A stretch of DNA of 64,000 nucleotides from Leisingera sp. S132 (GCF_025144465.1 NZ_CP083553.1:2974001-3038000), one strand, 5' to 3'; numbered from the stretch's first letter, positions 35,580-47,216 are shown. Program-made: numbers and translations. Notes: generated from the letters alone by a model not told the origin.

Positions 35580-35601
35580 AATGTTTCGCGCGCGAAACAT
35601 T
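35580..35601. other. 22-bp perfect palindrome with flanking GGTCAAC repeats
   Basis: A perfect 22-bp palindrome with core GTTTCGCGCGCGAAAC is flanked by direct repeats GGTCAAC at about 35562 and 35604. It lies between hemN and yejF in a 318-bp gap with no gene. It looks like a protein-binding site; it resembles parS (TGTTTCACGTGAAACA) but has a 6-base centre instead of 4. Confidence 0.7.
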
Positions 35602-35694
35602 TGGTCAACCGCGCTGCCGCAACTTGTGGGCGTTGCGTGAAGTGCGAACGCATAGATGCTGCAAAGCCTGACGGAAAGTTAACCTGCGAGAGGT

Positions 35695-37277
<1,583 letters not shown>

Positions 37278-37281
<4 letters not shown>

Positions 37282-37592
37282 AGCGAAGGCACCGTGTAGA
37301 TGGCATAGAAGGCGTAAACGTAGAAAGCGGCAGCAATATACGACCAAGTCCTCAGCCAGGTGGGTGGTTCAACCCTGAAAGCGAACACGAACGCAGCCGC
37401 CGTCAAGGACAGCGTTCCAGGAGCAAACAATAGGAAGAAGAAGTAAGATAACCCCTTAAACCACATCGATCCTGGAGGCCTCGGAGTTGCCAGGATTTCG
37501 AACATAGAGAACAGTGCCAGCAGCGCCAAAACAGCATTGCTAATCCAATAAAGCGGAGCAGAACGGATTAGAGAGAACGTCCGCGACGTCAC
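37278..37592 (-). CDS. Small membrane protein inside the yej operon
   Basis: A 104-aa protein with three to four hydrophobic helices (about 13-33, 45-68, 82-100) and no recognised family. It starts with a GTG that overlaps the yejE stop (GTGA) and ends with a TGA overlapping the yejF ATG, so it is fully coupled to the transporter. Its GC content is clearly lower (around half) and codon use more AT-rich than yejE or yejF, suggesting later acquisition. Could be an accessory subunit. Confidence 0.75.
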
Positions 37593-38695
37593 GAAAACGT
37601 CTTCCGCGGGTCAAAGGCATCACGCACGCCTTCGAAGATGAAGATCAAGAGCGACAGCATGATGGCAAAGGTGAAGAAGGCGGTGAAGGCAAGCCAGGGT
37701 GCCTCAAGGTTCTGTTTGGCCTGCAGCGTCAGCTCCCCCAGCGACGGCGCCGAGGACGGCAGGCCGAAGCCGAGGAAATCCAAGCCCGCCAAGAGGCCGA
37801 TGGTGCCGGTGATGATGAAGGGCAGCATTGTGAGCGTTGCCACCATTGCGTTGGGCAGCATGTGGCGGAACATGATGGTCAGGTTGCCAACACCCAGCGC
37901 CTTGGCGGCGCGGACATATTCCAGGTTGCGGGCGCGCAGGAACTCGGCCCGGACCACGCCGACCAGCGCGGTCCAGCCGAACAGCACCATCAGGAATACC
38001 AGCAGCCAGAAACTGCGGCCCAGAATCGCAAACATGATGATGATGACATAAAGCGAGTTCACCGAGCCCCAGACCTCGATCACACGCTGGAACACCAGGT
38101 CCGTCAGGCCGCCGAAATAGCCCTGCACCGCGCCGGCCAGAATGCCGATCAGGCTGGCGGCGCCGGTCACCATCAGGGTGAACAGGATCGACAGGCGGAA
38201 ACCGTAGATCACCCGCGCCAGAACGTCGCGCTTGGTATCATCGGTGCCCAAGAGGTTCAGCCCGCCGGGCGGCAGCGGCGCGGCGCCAGGGCGGTCCACG
38301 GTGGTGTTGAAGCTGTAGGGGATCGGCGGCCAGAGGGTCCAACCTTCGTGGAAACCATCTGCCGCATAGGTGCCAGCAGCGATTTCTTCCAGGATGGTCT
38401 CCGGCTCGTCAAAGCAGTCCTCCACCCCGCCGGAACGGATCAGGCATTCGACCTCCGGGTCGGAATAGACCGCCTCTGTCTGGAAGTCGCCGCCGAACTG
38501 GGTTTCCGGGTAGAAGTTGAACACCGGCGCATAGACCTCGCCGCGGTAGCTCACGAGGATCGGCTTGTCGTTGGCGATGAACTCGGCAAACAGCGACAGG
38601 CCGAACAGCACCGCGAAGATCCACAGCGACCAATAGGCGCGGCGGTTGCGGCAGAAGTTGCGCCAGCGGCGCTGGTTCAGGGGGGAGAGCTTCAT
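37589..38695 (-). CDS. yejE: Peptide ABC transporter permease YejE
   Basis: A 368-aa permease with an N-terminal LSPLNQRRWRNFCRNRRAYWS motif, a large periplasmic loop after helix 1 (about 45-145) and the BPD permease domain with EFLRARNLEYVRAAKALGVG (EAA loop). Matches YejE length. The ATG at 38695 is preferred, with GGAGG 8 bp upstream; a TTG lies one codon earlier. Confidence 0.92.
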   Translation of the reverse strand: MKLSPLNQRRWRNFCRNRRAYWSLWIFAVLFGLSLFAEFIANDKPILVSYRGEVYAPVFNFYPETQFGGDFQTEAVYSDPEVECLIRSGGVEDCFDEPETILEEIAAGTYAADGFHEGWTLWPPIPYSFNTTVDRPGAAPLPPGGLNLLGTDDTKRDVLARVIYGFRLSILFTLMVTGAASLIGILAGAVQGYFGGLTDLVFQRVIEVWGSVNSLYVIIIMFAILGRSFWLLVFLMVLFGWTALVGVVRAEFLRARNLEYVRAAKALGVGNLTIMFRHMLPNAMVATLTMLPFIITGTIGLLAGLDFLGFGLPSSAPSLGELTLQAKQNLEAPWLAFTAFFTFAIMLSLLIFIFEGVRDAFDPRKTFS

Positions 38696-38698
38696 CAA

Positions 38699-39784
38699 TC
38701 AGCCCTCCCGCTTTTCAAAGTCGATGCGCGGGTCCACCACCACATACATCAGGTCGGAGATAATCCCGACCACCAGCCCCATCAGGCCGAAGATATACAT
38801 GGTGCCGAACATCACCGGGTAATCGCGCGCCACCGCGGCCTCAAACCCGAGGCGGCCGAGGCCGTCGAGCGAGAAGATCGTCTCGATGATCAGAGAGCCA
38901 GCGAAGAACACACCGATGAACACCGCCGGGAAGCCCGCAATCACGATCAGCATCGCATTGCGGAACACATGGCCGTAGAGCACGCGGGTCTCGCTGAGGC
39001 CCTTGGCGCGGGCGGTCATCACGTATTGCTTCTTGATCTCGTCGAGGAAGGAATTCTTGGTCAGCAAGGTGAGCGTCGCAAAGGCGGCGATGGTGGAGGC
39101 GGTGACTGGCAGCGCGATGTGCCAGAAATAGTCCGCGATCTTGCCAAACAGGCTGAGGTTCTCCCAGTTGTCGGAGGTCAGGCCGCGCAGCGGGAAGATC
39201 TGCCAGTAGGAACCGCCGGCAAAGAGCACCAGGAGCATGATGGCAAACAGGAAGCCGGGGATTGCGTAGGCCGCAATGATCACGCCGCTGGTCCAGGTGT
39301 CAAAGGGCGAGCCGTCGCGCATCGCCTTGCGGATGCCCATCGGGATCGAGATCAGATAGGCAATCAGCGTCGACCACAGGCCAAGCGAGATCGAGACCGG
39401 CATCTTCTCCAGCACCAGGTCGGTCACATCGATCTTGCGGAAATAGCTCTCGCCGAAGTCAAAGCGGGCGTAGTTGCCCAGCATGGTCAGAAAGCGTTCC
39501 AGCGGCGGCTTGTCGAGGCCGAACTGCTCCTCCAGCTCCTTGATCAGCTCCGGCGGCAGGCCCTGGCGGCCGGCGTAGTTCTCATTCGCGCTGATCGCCT
39601 CGGTGCCGGCATCACCGCCGCCGCCTGCAAAACCCTCGAACACATCGCCGCCGCCCTCAAGCTGGGCGATGATCTGCTCGACCGGGCCGCCGGGCACAAA
39701 CTGCACCAGGGCAAAGTTCACCACCAGGATGCCGAACAGCGTCGGGATCACCAGCAGCAGACGCCGGAAGATATAGGCTGCCAT
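38699..39784 (-). CDS. yejB: Peptide ABC transporter permease YejB
   Basis: A 361-aa permease of the DppB/YejB type: N-terminal helix [31 protein letters not shown], five further helices, and an EAA loop near [15 protein letters not shown]. The Gly/Asp-rich periplasmic segment after helix 1 (about 40-75) is typical of YejB. 3 bp separate it from yejE. Confidence 0.93.
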   Translation of the reverse strand: MAAYIFRRLLLVIPTLFGILVVNFALVQFVPGGPVEQIIAQLEGGGDVFEGFAGGGGDAGTEAISANENYAGRQGLPPELIKELEEQFGLDKPPLERFLTMLGNYARFDFGESYFRKIDVTDLVLEKMPVSISLGLWSTLIAYLISIPMGIRKAMRDGSPFDTWTSGVIIAAYAIPGFLFAIMLLVLFAGGSYWQIFPLRGLTSDNWENLSLFGKIADYFWHIALPVTASTIAAFATLTLLTKNSFLDEIKKQYVMTARAKGLSETRVLYGHVFRNAMLIVIAGFPAVFIGVFFAGSLIIETIFSLDGLGRLGFEAAVARDYPVMFGTMYIFGLMGLVVGIISDLMYVVVDPRIDFEKREG

Positions 39785-39794
39785 CTCAGGTCCC

Positions 39795-41708
39795 TTACCG
39801 CAGCGCGCCGGCGGCTTTCAGTTCCGCCTCACGCTCTGCATCGATCCACCACAGGTCCAGAAGGCCGGTGTCATAGGGCGGCAGGTTTTCCGGCTGGCGG
39901 TACATGTCCCAATAGGCGATCCAGTTCACGTCCAGATACCAGGTCGGCACCACAAACCGCTTGGCCCGCAGCACCCGGTCCAGCGCGCGGGCGTTGGCGC
40001 GCAGCTCCTCCTGGGTCTTGGCATCGACGATGTTGCCGATCAGCGCATCCACCGCCGGATCGGCCAGGCCGGCCGGGTTGAAAACCGAATACTCATGCGC
40101 CTCGGAGCCGAATTGCTGGTATAGACCGGTCGAGGGTTCCAGCGGCATCGAGTAGGCAGAGGAGATCATATCGAACTCCTTCTCGCGGCGGCGGCTGGTG
40201 TACTGGGCATAGTCGACCCGGTTCAGCACCGCATCCACCCCCATGGTGCGCAGGTTGGCGGCATAGGGCTGCACGATGCGTTCGATGGTCGGGCTGTCGG
40301 CCAGGAATTCGACCTTCAGCGGCTTGCCTTGCGCGTTGCGGCGCATGCCGTCGTCACCCACGGTCCAGCCGGCCTCATCCAGCAGTGTCATCGCCCGGCG
40401 CAGGTTTTTGCGGTCGCCGGGGCGCGACGCCTTGGAGGCATGGGCCATCACCGGCTCAGAGGTCAGGATGGACGGGTCGATCTGGTCGCTCAGCGCCTCC
40501 AGCACCTCCTTTTCGCGCCCTTCGGGCAGGCCTTGGGCCGCCAGCGGAGAATCCTGCCAGAAGGAGGAGCGGTGGCGGAACAGCCCGTATTGCAGGCTTT
40601 CGTTGGTCCATTCGAAATTGAAGGCCAGCTGCATCGCCTCGCGCACGCGGATGTCCTGGAACTTGGGTTTCAGCAGGTTCATCACAAAGCCGCTGGCGGG
40701 CGGCACATTGCCGTCGGGGAACTCGCCCTTGATCACATGGCCCAATTCGACGGCGGAAAATTCATAATTGGTGGCCCAGTTCTTGGAATTGTTTTCGGGG
40801 CGCAGAGTGTAGACGCCGGCCTTGAAACCCTCCATCGCGGCCACGTCATCGCCGAAATACTCGACGCGGATACGGTCATAGTTATGGCGGCCCGCGTTTA
40901 CATTCAGGTCCTTGCCCCAGTAGTCCGGGTTGCGCTTATAGACGATGCGCTGGTTCACATCGGCGCTTTCCAGCACATATGGCCCGGATCCGATGCCCGG
41001 ATCCAGGCGCGGCTCGTCAATGCGGCGGTTTTCCGGATCCGCCTCGAACCAAGCCTTGGAAAACACCGAGGTGCCGCCGACCTGGGTGATCATTGCGCGG
41101 CGCGGGAAATCCGGGGAGAAGTAGAATTTCACCCGGTGCGGTCCCAGCGCCTCTGCCTTGGGAATGCGTTTGCGCACCGCTTCGGCGTAGGATTTCAGCC
41201 CCTGCTCCAGCAGGATGTTGTGGGAGAACACCACGTCATCCGCGGTGACCGGGCTGCCGTCGGAAAACTTCGCCTCCGGGCGCAAGTTGAAGATCACCCA
41301 GTCCTGGCTTTCGGGGTATTCCAGGCTCTCGGCAATCAGGCCGTAATAGGAGCCGGGCTCGTCATAGGAGTCCACCAGCAGGCTTTCGAACTGGGCCGAG
41401 GACAGCGCCCCAGCCCGGCCCTTGCGGGTGTAGGGGTTCATACTGTCGAAGGTGCCGACGGCAGAGATCGACAATTCGCCGCCCTTGGGCGCCTCAGGAT
41501 TCACGTAGTCGAAGTGGTCAAAGCCTTGCGGGTATTTGAGTTCCCCGAATTCAGCAAAGCCATGCGCCTTGATGATGGCCTCTTCCGCCCGCGCCAGCGT
41601 GGCGGCGGCCAGTGCCAGGATCAAGCCGAACGCAAGCGCGGCGGCGGCCTGCAGCGGGTTCACTGTGTCCTTTGCGCGCACGCGCGCTGCAGCTTTGGCG
41701 GTGTTCAT
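39795..41708 (-). CDS. yejA: Peptide ABC transporter substrate-binding protein YejA
   Basis: A 637-aa extracellular solute-binding protein (SBP family 5) with a long signal peptide (hydrophobic [15 protein letters not shown], cleavage after ARA near residue 41). It holds the [27 protein letters not shown] start seen in YejA/MppA relatives. AGGAGG lies 9 bp before the ATG. First gene of yejAB-E-x-F. Confidence 0.92.
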   Translation of the reverse strand: MNTAKAAARVRAKDTVNPLQAAAALAFGLILALAAATLARAEEAIIKAHGFAEFGELKYPQGFDHFDYVNPEAPKGGELSISAVGTFDSMNPYTRKGRAGALSSAQFESLLVDSYDEPGSYYGLIAESLEYPESQDWVIFNLRPEAKFSDGSPVTADDVVFSHNILLEQGLKSYAEAVRKRIPKAEALGPHRVKFYFSPDFPRRAMITQVGGTSVFSKAWFEADPENRRIDEPRLDPGIGSGPYVLESADVNQRIVYKRNPDYWGKDLNVNAGRHNYDRIRVEYFGDDVAAMEGFKAGVYTLRPENNSKNWATNYEFSAVELGHVIKGEFPDGNVPPASGFVMNLLKPKFQDIRVREAMQLAFNFEWTNESLQYGLFRHRSSFWQDSPLAAQGLPEGREKEVLEALSDQIDPSILTSEPVMAHASKASRPGDRKNLRRAMTLLDEAGWTVGDDGMRRNAQGKPLKVEFLADSPTIERIVQPYAANLRTMGVDAVLNRVDYAQYTSRRREKEFDMISSAYSMPLEPSTGLYQQFGSEAHEYSVFNPAGLADPAVDALIGNIVDAKTQEELRANARALDRVLRAKRFVVPTWYLDVNWIAYWDMYRQPENLPPYDTGLLDLWWIDAEREAELKAAGALR

Positions 41709-41924
41709 CTGCCATGACCTCCTGTGCCCGGAACTCTGGCCCGGGTTTTCGCTCCCAAGCTAATGTCCGGGGGCGGTAACATTCAAGTTGAGATTGGGTG
41801 ATATCTCCGGCTGTCTTGGCACAAAGCAGCCGAAAACCATGCCTTTTCAAGGCGGCGCTTGCCCGCAATATCATTGCCTGCCAGCCTCATATCACGATTA
41901 CGTTATGAAACGAGGGAGTTTGCG

Positions 41925-42161
41925 ATGCTGAAGTCAATGAGATTTGCCGCCCTTGCGGTTGCCGGGGCCGCCGCGCTCAGCGCCTGCGCCCAGCAGGAAG
42001 AGGAAGTGGTCTACACCAGCCCGGAAGAGGCATACTGCGTGCAGACCGGCGGCACCTATGTGCTGCGCAGCGGCAAAGCGGGCACCATCGGCGTCTGCAT
42101 CCTGCCCGACGGCACGGAACGCGATGCGCTCGCCTATTACCGCGAGAACAACCCGGCCTGA
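41925..42161 (+). CDS. DUF333-type lipoprotein
   Basis: A 78-aa lipoprotein: signal MLKSMRFAALAVAGAAALSAC with a lipobox LSAC, then a DUF333-like domain (EEAYCVQTGGTYVLR...GVCILPDGTERDALAYY) with a pair of cysteines. DUF333 proteins are small envelope proteins, some annotated as hemolysin inhibitors without proof. The start has GAGGGA upstream. Single gene with its own terminator. Confidence 0.85.
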   Translation: MLKSMRFAALAVAGAAALSACAQQEEEVVYTSPEEAYCVQTGGTYVLRSGKAGTIGVCILPDGTERDALAYYRENNPA

Positions 42162-42197
42162 TCCGGCCGCTCATGGAACACCGCTCACGCGAACATC

Positions 42198-42230
42198 AAA
42201 AAAGCCGCTGCATTTTGCAGCGGCTTTTTC
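42198..42230. terminator. Bidirectional intrinsic terminator
   Basis: GCCGCTGCA / TGCAGCGGC form a perfect 9-bp stem with a 3-base loop (42204-42224), with a run of A before and a run of T after. Serves the DUF333 gene and the convergent cytochrome c gene. Confidence 0.92.
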
Positions 42231-42258
42231 GTTTGGATAGCTGGGACAGCGGTCCGGC

Positions 42259-42768
42259 TTAGCCGTCCAGGCTGTCCAGATAGGCAATGAGGTTCACCCG
42301 GTCGGTCTGCTTTTTCAGGCCGGAGAACGACATGGTGGTGCCGGAGGCATAGGCCGACGGCTTGGCCAGGAAGGCGTCCAGCTCTTCCGGGGTCCAGGCC
42401 TTGCCGGCCAGGCCGGTCAGCGCGCCGGAGTAGCCGAAGCCCGCAGCGGAAGCGATGTCGCGGCCAACCACACCGTACAGATACGGGCCGGTTGCGTTGG
42501 CGCCGTCTTCCAGCTTGTGGCAGGCGGAGCATTTCTTGAATACCTTGGCGCCTTTGGCGGCGTCGGCGGAGGCCATCAGCTCTTCAAAGCTGACTTGCGG
42601 CTCGTCGCTGCCGGCGTCTTCGGCCGCGGCGACTTCGATCACATAGGACGCCTCACCGTGGCTGTCCATGTGATACAGTACTTCTGCGCCCCATTTGCCC
42701 AGAAGGAATACCAGGAACGCGCCGCAGAGGCCTGCGGTCGCTTTGGTGAGGGTCATCGTGTCAAACAT
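42259..42768 (-). CDS. cycM: Membrane-anchored cytochrome c (CycM/c552 type)
   Basis: A 169-aa cytochrome c held by an N-terminal helix (about 8-30, ATAGLCGAFLVFLLGKWG), an acidic alanine-rich linker and a class I domain with CSACH and distal Met in TTMSFSG. It matches CycM/c552, which carries electrons from bc1 to terminal oxidases. The start at 42768 gives the standard N-terminus; longer readings overlap the pheA promoter. Confidence 0.88.
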   Translation of the reverse strand: MFDTMTLTKATAGLCGAFLVFLLGKWGAEVLYHMDSHGEASYVIEVAAAEDAGSDEPQVSFEELMASADAAKGAKVFKKCSACHKLEDGANATGPYLYGVVGRDIASAAGFGYSGALTGLAGKAWTPEELDAFLAKPSAYASGTTMSFSGLKKQTDRVNLIAYLDSLDG

Positions 42769-42886
42769 GATCGCGAGTCCATTTAGCTGTCTGCAGGGGT
42801 GTCTAAGGCTTCCCCTCCCAAGTGGCAAGGTATAGACAGCGCGACGAAACGCCCAATTCTTGAAGTTTTGCACGGGGAACACACCC

Positions 42887-43720
42887 ATGAGCCGCAAAAT
42901 CGCCATTCAGGGGGAGCTTGGCTCCTACAGCCACGAGGCCTGCCGCATTGCCCGCCCCGGCATGGAGGTGCTGCCCTGCCGCACCTTTGAGGAGATTCTG
43001 GAGGCGGTGCGCAGCGGCGAGGCCGAGCAGGCGATGCTGCCAGTGGAGAACTCCACCTATGGCCGTGTGGCCGACAGCCACCGGCTGCTGCCGCACAGCG
43101 GGCTGCATATCATCGACGAAGCCTTTGTGCGGGTGCATATCAACCTGCTGGCGGTGCCGGGGGCGAAACTGGAGGATATCCGCGAGGCCCATTCGCATCT
43201 GGTGCTCTTGCCGCAATGCGGGACCTTCCTGCGCGAGCACGGTATCCGCGGCCGCGTCAGCCCCGACAACGCCCGCGCCGCCCGGGACGTGGCCGAAGCC
43301 GGCGACATCCACTCCGCCGCGCTGGCCAGCGAACTGGCAGGCGAGATCTACGGGCTGGACGTGCTGGCCCGCCATATCGAGGATAACGGCGACAACACCA
43401 CCCGTTTCCTGATCATGGCCAAGGACATCGATTACACCCGCCGCGGCGCCCACAACATGATCACCAGCTTCGTCTTTCAGGTGCGCAACATCCCGGCGGC
43501 GCTTTACAAGGCGATGGGCGGCTTTGCCACCAATGGCATCAACATGACCAAACTGGAAAGCTACATGGTGGACGGATCGTTCACCGCAACCCAGTTCTAT
43601 GCCGACATCGAGGGCCACCCCGATGATGCCAATGTGCAGCTGGCAATGGATGAGCTGAGCTATTTCACCACCAATGTGGAAATTCTCGGCGTCTATCCGG
43701 CAGACAACGGCCGGTTCTGA
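42887..43720 (+). CDS. pheA: Prephenate dehydratase (monofunctional)
   Basis: A 277-aa enzyme making phenylpyruvate from prephenate in phenylalanine synthesis. The catalytic domain has GELGSYSHEA, ENSTYGRV and the TRF motif in NTTRFLIMAKD; a C-terminal ACT domain (about 190-277) with KLESYMVDGSF binds phenylalanine for feedback inhibition. No chorismate mutase domain. Divergent from cycM. Confidence 0.94.
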   Translation: MSRKIAIQGELGSYSHEACRIARPGMEVLPCRTFEEILEAVRSGEAEQAMLPVENSTYGRVADSHRLLPHSGLHIIDEAFVRVHINLLAVPGAKLEDIREAHSHLVLLPQCGTFLREHGIRGRVSPDNARAARDVAEAGDIHSAALASELAGEIYGLDVLARHIEDNGDNTTRFLIMAKDIDYTRRGAHNMITSFVFQVRNIPAALYKAMGGFATNGINMTKLESYMVDGSFTATQFYADIEGHPDDANVQLAMDELSYFTTNVEILGVYPADNGRF

Positions 43721-43725
43721 GGCCA

Positions 43726-43795
43726 GCCGGAATTCGGCACGAATTCCGGCCAGGAAAAATCGTTTTTTCCTGGCCGTTTTCCTCGCAGGAAAACG
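43726..43795. terminator. Three adjoining hairpins between pheA and ffs
   Basis: Three stems in tandem: 43726-43750 (11-bp arms around GCA), 43748-43775 (GGCCAGGAAAAA with its complement, rich in A and T) and 43775-43795 (CGTTTTCC / GGAAAACG). The first two share GGCC and could be mutually exclusive. They probably terminate pheA and, on the other strand, ffs. Confidence 0.7.
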
Positions 43796-43826
43796 GCGTC
43801 TTGATCACAAAACGGGGGAGGTAAGT

Positions 43827-43920
43827 GAGAGGCTGGACATCGACCCAAGCGGGGCTCGTTGTGGCTGCTTCCTTCCGGACCTGACCAGGTTGGCGAGGCG
43901 CCTGCCCGCGCCAACCTCTC
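43827..43920 (-). ncRNA. ffs: Signal recognition particle 4.5S RNA
   Basis: The minus strand carries the invariant SRP core GGTCAGGTCCGGAAGGAAGCAGCC (its 5' part GGTCAGGTCCGGAAGG, then AAGCAGCC), and the ends pair (GAGAGGTTGG with CCAGCCTCTC) to close a long hairpin of about 94 nt. It binds Ffh for co-translational membrane targeting. Ends may be off by several bases. Confidence 0.93.
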
Positions 43921-43985
43921 GAATCCCGATATAAGGACCGCTGCCGGGAATGGCAAGGGCGGCTGAGGCTACCGCTTCGGGGGGC

Positions 43986-45887
43986 TTAAAGCTGCAGCTC
44001 CAGTTCCCAGAAACCCGCACTGTCAAAGCCGCGCGGCGTGGCTAAGCCGGCGGGCAGTTCCTGCAAGTGCTCTGCTGCGCCGGGCCCGGTCACCGCCACT
44101 GCGCTGGTGCCCGGCACCGGCGCCAGCTGCCAGGGATAGGGCGCCTCTGCAAGCGGCTCCGGCGGCAGCCGTCCGGCGATGTAGTCGCGGATCCCCTGGC
44201 GGATACGCAAGGGCGGCAGCGGCAGCTCGCGGGCCTCCTCCAGCATCCGGAACCGGCCGCCGCCGCTGACCCGGTAGCTGTTGACCGCGACCGCAAAACG
44301 CTGGCCGGGATCCACAGGGCGGCCCTGCCAGCGCAGCTCCTTGACCCGCTGCGCCGCCGGGCTGAGCAGGTCTCCGGATGCGGAAAACCGCGGCGGCTGG
44401 GTGACATCAATCTGATAGCTGAGCCCGAAGATCACATCGAAATTATGCCCCGCCCGCTGCGGATCGCTCAGCCGCCGGCCGGAGCTGCCCGGCTCAATCC
44501 GGTTGAACAGCCCGGCTGACATCTCCAGCCAGTCCTGCAGCTGCGCGCCGGTGACCTGAACCACCCGCAGCTCATTCGGAAAGACCTGCAGATCGGCAAT
44601 GTTTCTGGCGCAAAGATCGCCGGCCGCTATATCGGTATAGGATTGCGGCCCGGAGCGGCCGCCGAATTTTCCCGGTGCCGCGGCCGACAGCAGCGGCAGG
44701 TCTTCGCCGGCAGAGCCGCGCAGCAGCACCCGCGCCGCAGCCGCCTGGGCGCTGGCTGTCAGGGCAAGGCCGCGGTCCGGTGCAAAGAACGTGAAGTAGG
44801 AATGCATCGCCACCGGACTGCTGCCGGCCGGCTCCTGCATCCTCTTCAGCGTGCGGGAATGATCCTCTGCCAGCGCCTGCACAAGGACAGGATCCTCTTT
44901 TGCCAGCGGCGTTGCGGTGCCGGCTGCGCCCGGCTGAGAGACCGGCCTCAAACTGGCAGAGCCGCCAGCCATCTGCCAGCCGCCGGGGGCATGCTCCAGC
45001 GCCAGCCGGATCACCCCGAGGTGCGAGCCATGCGCCCCCGGCATCACCACTGGTTTGCTGAAGGGATGATCCGGGTGCGGCAACGTCAGATGGGTGTGGC
45101 CGCCAACCAGGGCGTCGATGCCCGGCAGCGCAGCCAGTGCGTCCAGCGCGTTTTCGCTGCGGTCGCCGCCCGCAGGCGCCAGGCCGGTGTGCGCCAGCGC
45201 CAGCACCAGATCGCAGCCCTGCGCTTTCAGCTGCCCGGCCTGCTCCGCGGCGGCCTCCACGATGCCAGCGGCCTGCAGCTGCCCCTGCAGTGCCTGCCGG
45301 CACCAGGACAGCGTCTGCGGCGGCAGCACCGACAGCAGCCCGATCCGGACCGGCGGCAGACCCGGGCAGCCCGGCACCTGCCGCTCCAGCACCGCCGAGG
45401 GGGCAAACGGCAGCGGAAGGCCGGGCTGCGCCGCCCTCAGGTTGGAGCACAGCACCGGGCAGGGCATGTCCGCGGTCACCGCAGCCAGCGCGTCCAGCCC
45501 GATGTCGAAGTCGTGGTTGCCGAGACCCGCCGCATCATACTGCAGCACCTGAAACGCCCGGACCAGCGGATGCGGCCCCGCCGCCTGCGGCAGGACATCG
45601 CCCAGCGGCGCCCCCTGGAACCCATCGCCGTTGTCGACCAGGATACTGGCCGCGCCCCTGGCCGCAGCCTGCGCGCGCGCCTCAGCGATCAGGGTGGCGA
45701 CCCGCGACAGACCAATGGCGGGATCCGGACGGTTTGCATAGTAATCATGGCTCAGCAGGTTGCAGTGCAGGTCCGTGGTGGCCAGCACATGCAATTCCCC
45801 GGCACTGCGGGCCCTGGAGGCCTCCGCCCCGACTGTCATGTCCGAAATACTGCTGACACCGCCTGCCCGCTGCTCCTTTTGCACCAT
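43986..45887 (-). CDS. CpdB-like 2',3'-cyclic phosphodiesterase / 3'-nucleotidase
   Basis: A 633-aa calcineurin-type metallophosphoesterase with a C-terminal 5'-nucleotidase domain. Metal motifs: TTDLHCNLL, LVDNGDGFQG, GLGNHDFDIG, VGGHTHLTLP; C-terminal substrate region YRVSGGGRFRMLEE. It looks like CpdB/UshA but has no signal peptide in the reading from 45887 or from the internal ATG at 45839, so it may be cytoplasmic or mis-started. Single gene, divergent from nudC. Confidence 0.85.
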   Translation of the reverse strand: MVQKEQRAGGVSSISDMTVGAEASRARSAGELHVLATTDLHCNLLSHDYYANRPDPAIGLSRVATLIAEARAQAAARGAASILVDNGDGFQGAPLGDVLPQAAGPHPLVRAFQVLQYDAAGLGNHDFDIGLDALAAVTADMPCPVLCSNLRAAQPGLPLPFAPSAVLERQVPGCPGLPPVRIGLLSVLPPQTLSWCRQALQGQLQAAGIVEAAAEQAGQLKAQGCDLVLALAHTGLAPAGGDRSENALDALAALPGIDALVGGHTHLTLPHPDHPFSKPVVMPGAHGSHLGVIRLALEHAPGGWQMAGGSASLRPVSQPGAAGTATPLAKEDPVLVQALAEDHSRTLKRMQEPAGSSPVAMHSYFTFFAPDRGLALTASAQAAAARVLLRGSAGEDLPLLSAAAPGKFGGRSGPQSYTDIAAGDLCARNIADLQVFPNELRVVQVTGAQLQDWLEMSAGLFNRIEPGSSGRRLSDPQRAGHNFDVIFGLSYQIDVTQPPRFSASGDLLSPAAQRVKELRWQGRPVDPGQRFAVAVNSYRVSGGGRFRMLEEARELPLPPLRIRQGIRDYIAGRLPPEPLAEAPYPWQLAPVPGTSAVAVTGPGAAEHLQELPAGLATPRGFDSAGFWELELQL

Positions 45888-46173
45888 TCGGCGCCATTTT
45901 TGTTTCGCGCTATTTGAATCAGCGTTTTCACGATTTGCAAAGGTTCCTTTGCTGCGCGCGTTAACTTTTTCATGCCCGTCTTGCGCTGGCGCCCTGCAGC
46001 GCCCTGCCCTGCTGCAAAATGACCATGCGTCAACCCCGCCGGGTGTGGCCGCATGGCGACAGGCAAGCGCGGATCGCGCCCGAATGCTGGCAACAGCTGC
46101 GGCACACTGTCATGGATTGCCGCATTTCCCCGTTGAGCGCGGCCCGAAACCCGCCAGTCATAGGAGAATTGCC

Positions 46174-47160
46174 ATGAAACGCGCGGAACAGGTGACTTTT
46201 GGCGGTGGCGGCGGGCTGGAGCGCGCCGCGCATTTGCGCAGCGACGCGGCGGCGCTGGAGACCGCCTGGAACAGCCCTGAGGCGCAGGTCCTGCTGATGT
46301 GGCGGGGCAAGCCGCTGACCCGGCGCGGCGCGGAAGGTGATCTGCCCTGCGGCCTGGCCTGGACCGCTCCGGCGCATCCGCTGGCTGCCGCGCGCAAGCC
46401 GGACGCGCTGTTTCTGGGGCTGGCACCCGGCGGCGTGCCCTGCTTTGCCTGCGACATCAGTGACTGGCAGCCCCGGGATCTGGACCAGAACGCGCTGAAC
46501 AGCTTTGCCGATGCCAGCGAGCAGCAGCATCCTGAACTGCCGGACACCCATGTCTTTGCGGAGCTGCGCCGGATCATGACCCGCCTCACCCCGCTGGAAG
46601 CGGAACTGGCCGCCGCCGCCAAAGCGCTGCTGGCCTGGCATCGCAGCCACCGGTTCTGCGCCTGCTGCGGCAGCCCGAGCGATCTGGCACAGGCCGGGTG
46701 GCAGCGGGTGTGCCCGGCCTGCAAGGCTCCGCATTTCCCGCGCACCGACCCGGTGGTGATCATGCTGATCACTCATGGCGACAGCGTCCTGATGGGCCGC
46801 TCCCCCGGCTGGCCCGAAGGAATGTATTCGCTGCTCGCGGGGTTTGTCGAACCGGGCGAGACGCTGGAAGCCGCCGTGCGCCGCGAAGTGCTGGAGGAGA
46901 CCGGCGTGCAGGTCGGTGCCGTCAGCTATCTGTCCAGCCAGCCCTGGGCCTTCCCGATGTCGCTGATGTTCGGCTGCGCCGGCGAGGCGCTGAGCCGGGA
47001 GATCACCATCGATCCCGAAGAAATCGAGGATGCGCTGTGGATCAGCCGCCAGGAGATGATGACGGTTCACGCAGGCGAACACCCGGTTCTGAAGCCTGCA
47101 CGCAAAGGAGCAATCGCGCAGTTTTTGATCAAGAACTGGCTTGCGGACACGCTGGACTAA
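46174..47160 (+). CDS. nudC: NAD+ diphosphatase NudC (Nudix)
   Basis: A 328-aa Nudix hydrolase splitting NAD(H) to NMN(H) and AMP, and removing NAD caps from RNA in some bacteria. An N-terminal NUDIX-like domain precedes a zinc ribbon (CACCGSPSD ... CPACKAPHFPRTDPVVIM), then the Nudix box GETLEAAVRREVLEETGV and the NudC-type SQPWAFPMSLM motif. The start at 46174 has AGGAG 7 bp upstream; upstream in-frame codons are unlikely. Confidence 0.95.
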   Translation: MKRAEQVTFGGGGGLERAAHLRSDAAALETAWNSPEAQVLLMWRGKPLTRRGAEGDLPCGLAWTAPAHPLAAARKPDALFLGLAPGGVPCFACDISDWQPRDLDQNALNSFADASEQQHPELPDTHVFAELRRIMTRLTPLEAELAAAAKALLAWHRSHRFCACCGSPSDLAQAGWQRVCPACKAPHFPRTDPVVIMLITHGDSVLMGRSPGWPEGMYSLLAGFVEPGETLEAAVRREVLEETGVQVGAVSYLSSQPWAFPMSLMFGCAGEALSREITIDPEEIEDALWISRQEMMTVHAGEHPVLKPARKGAIAQFLIKNWLADTLD

Positions 47161-47216
47161 AGCGCATATTTGCCGGAAACGGCGCAGACCCCAAGCCGCA
47201 AACGAGGCAGGCGAAC

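Noticed and set aside
35580-35601. parS partition site
   Set aside because: The arms fit but the centre has six bases instead of the four of the known consensus, and no parAB genes are nearby. Kept as an unexplained palindrome.
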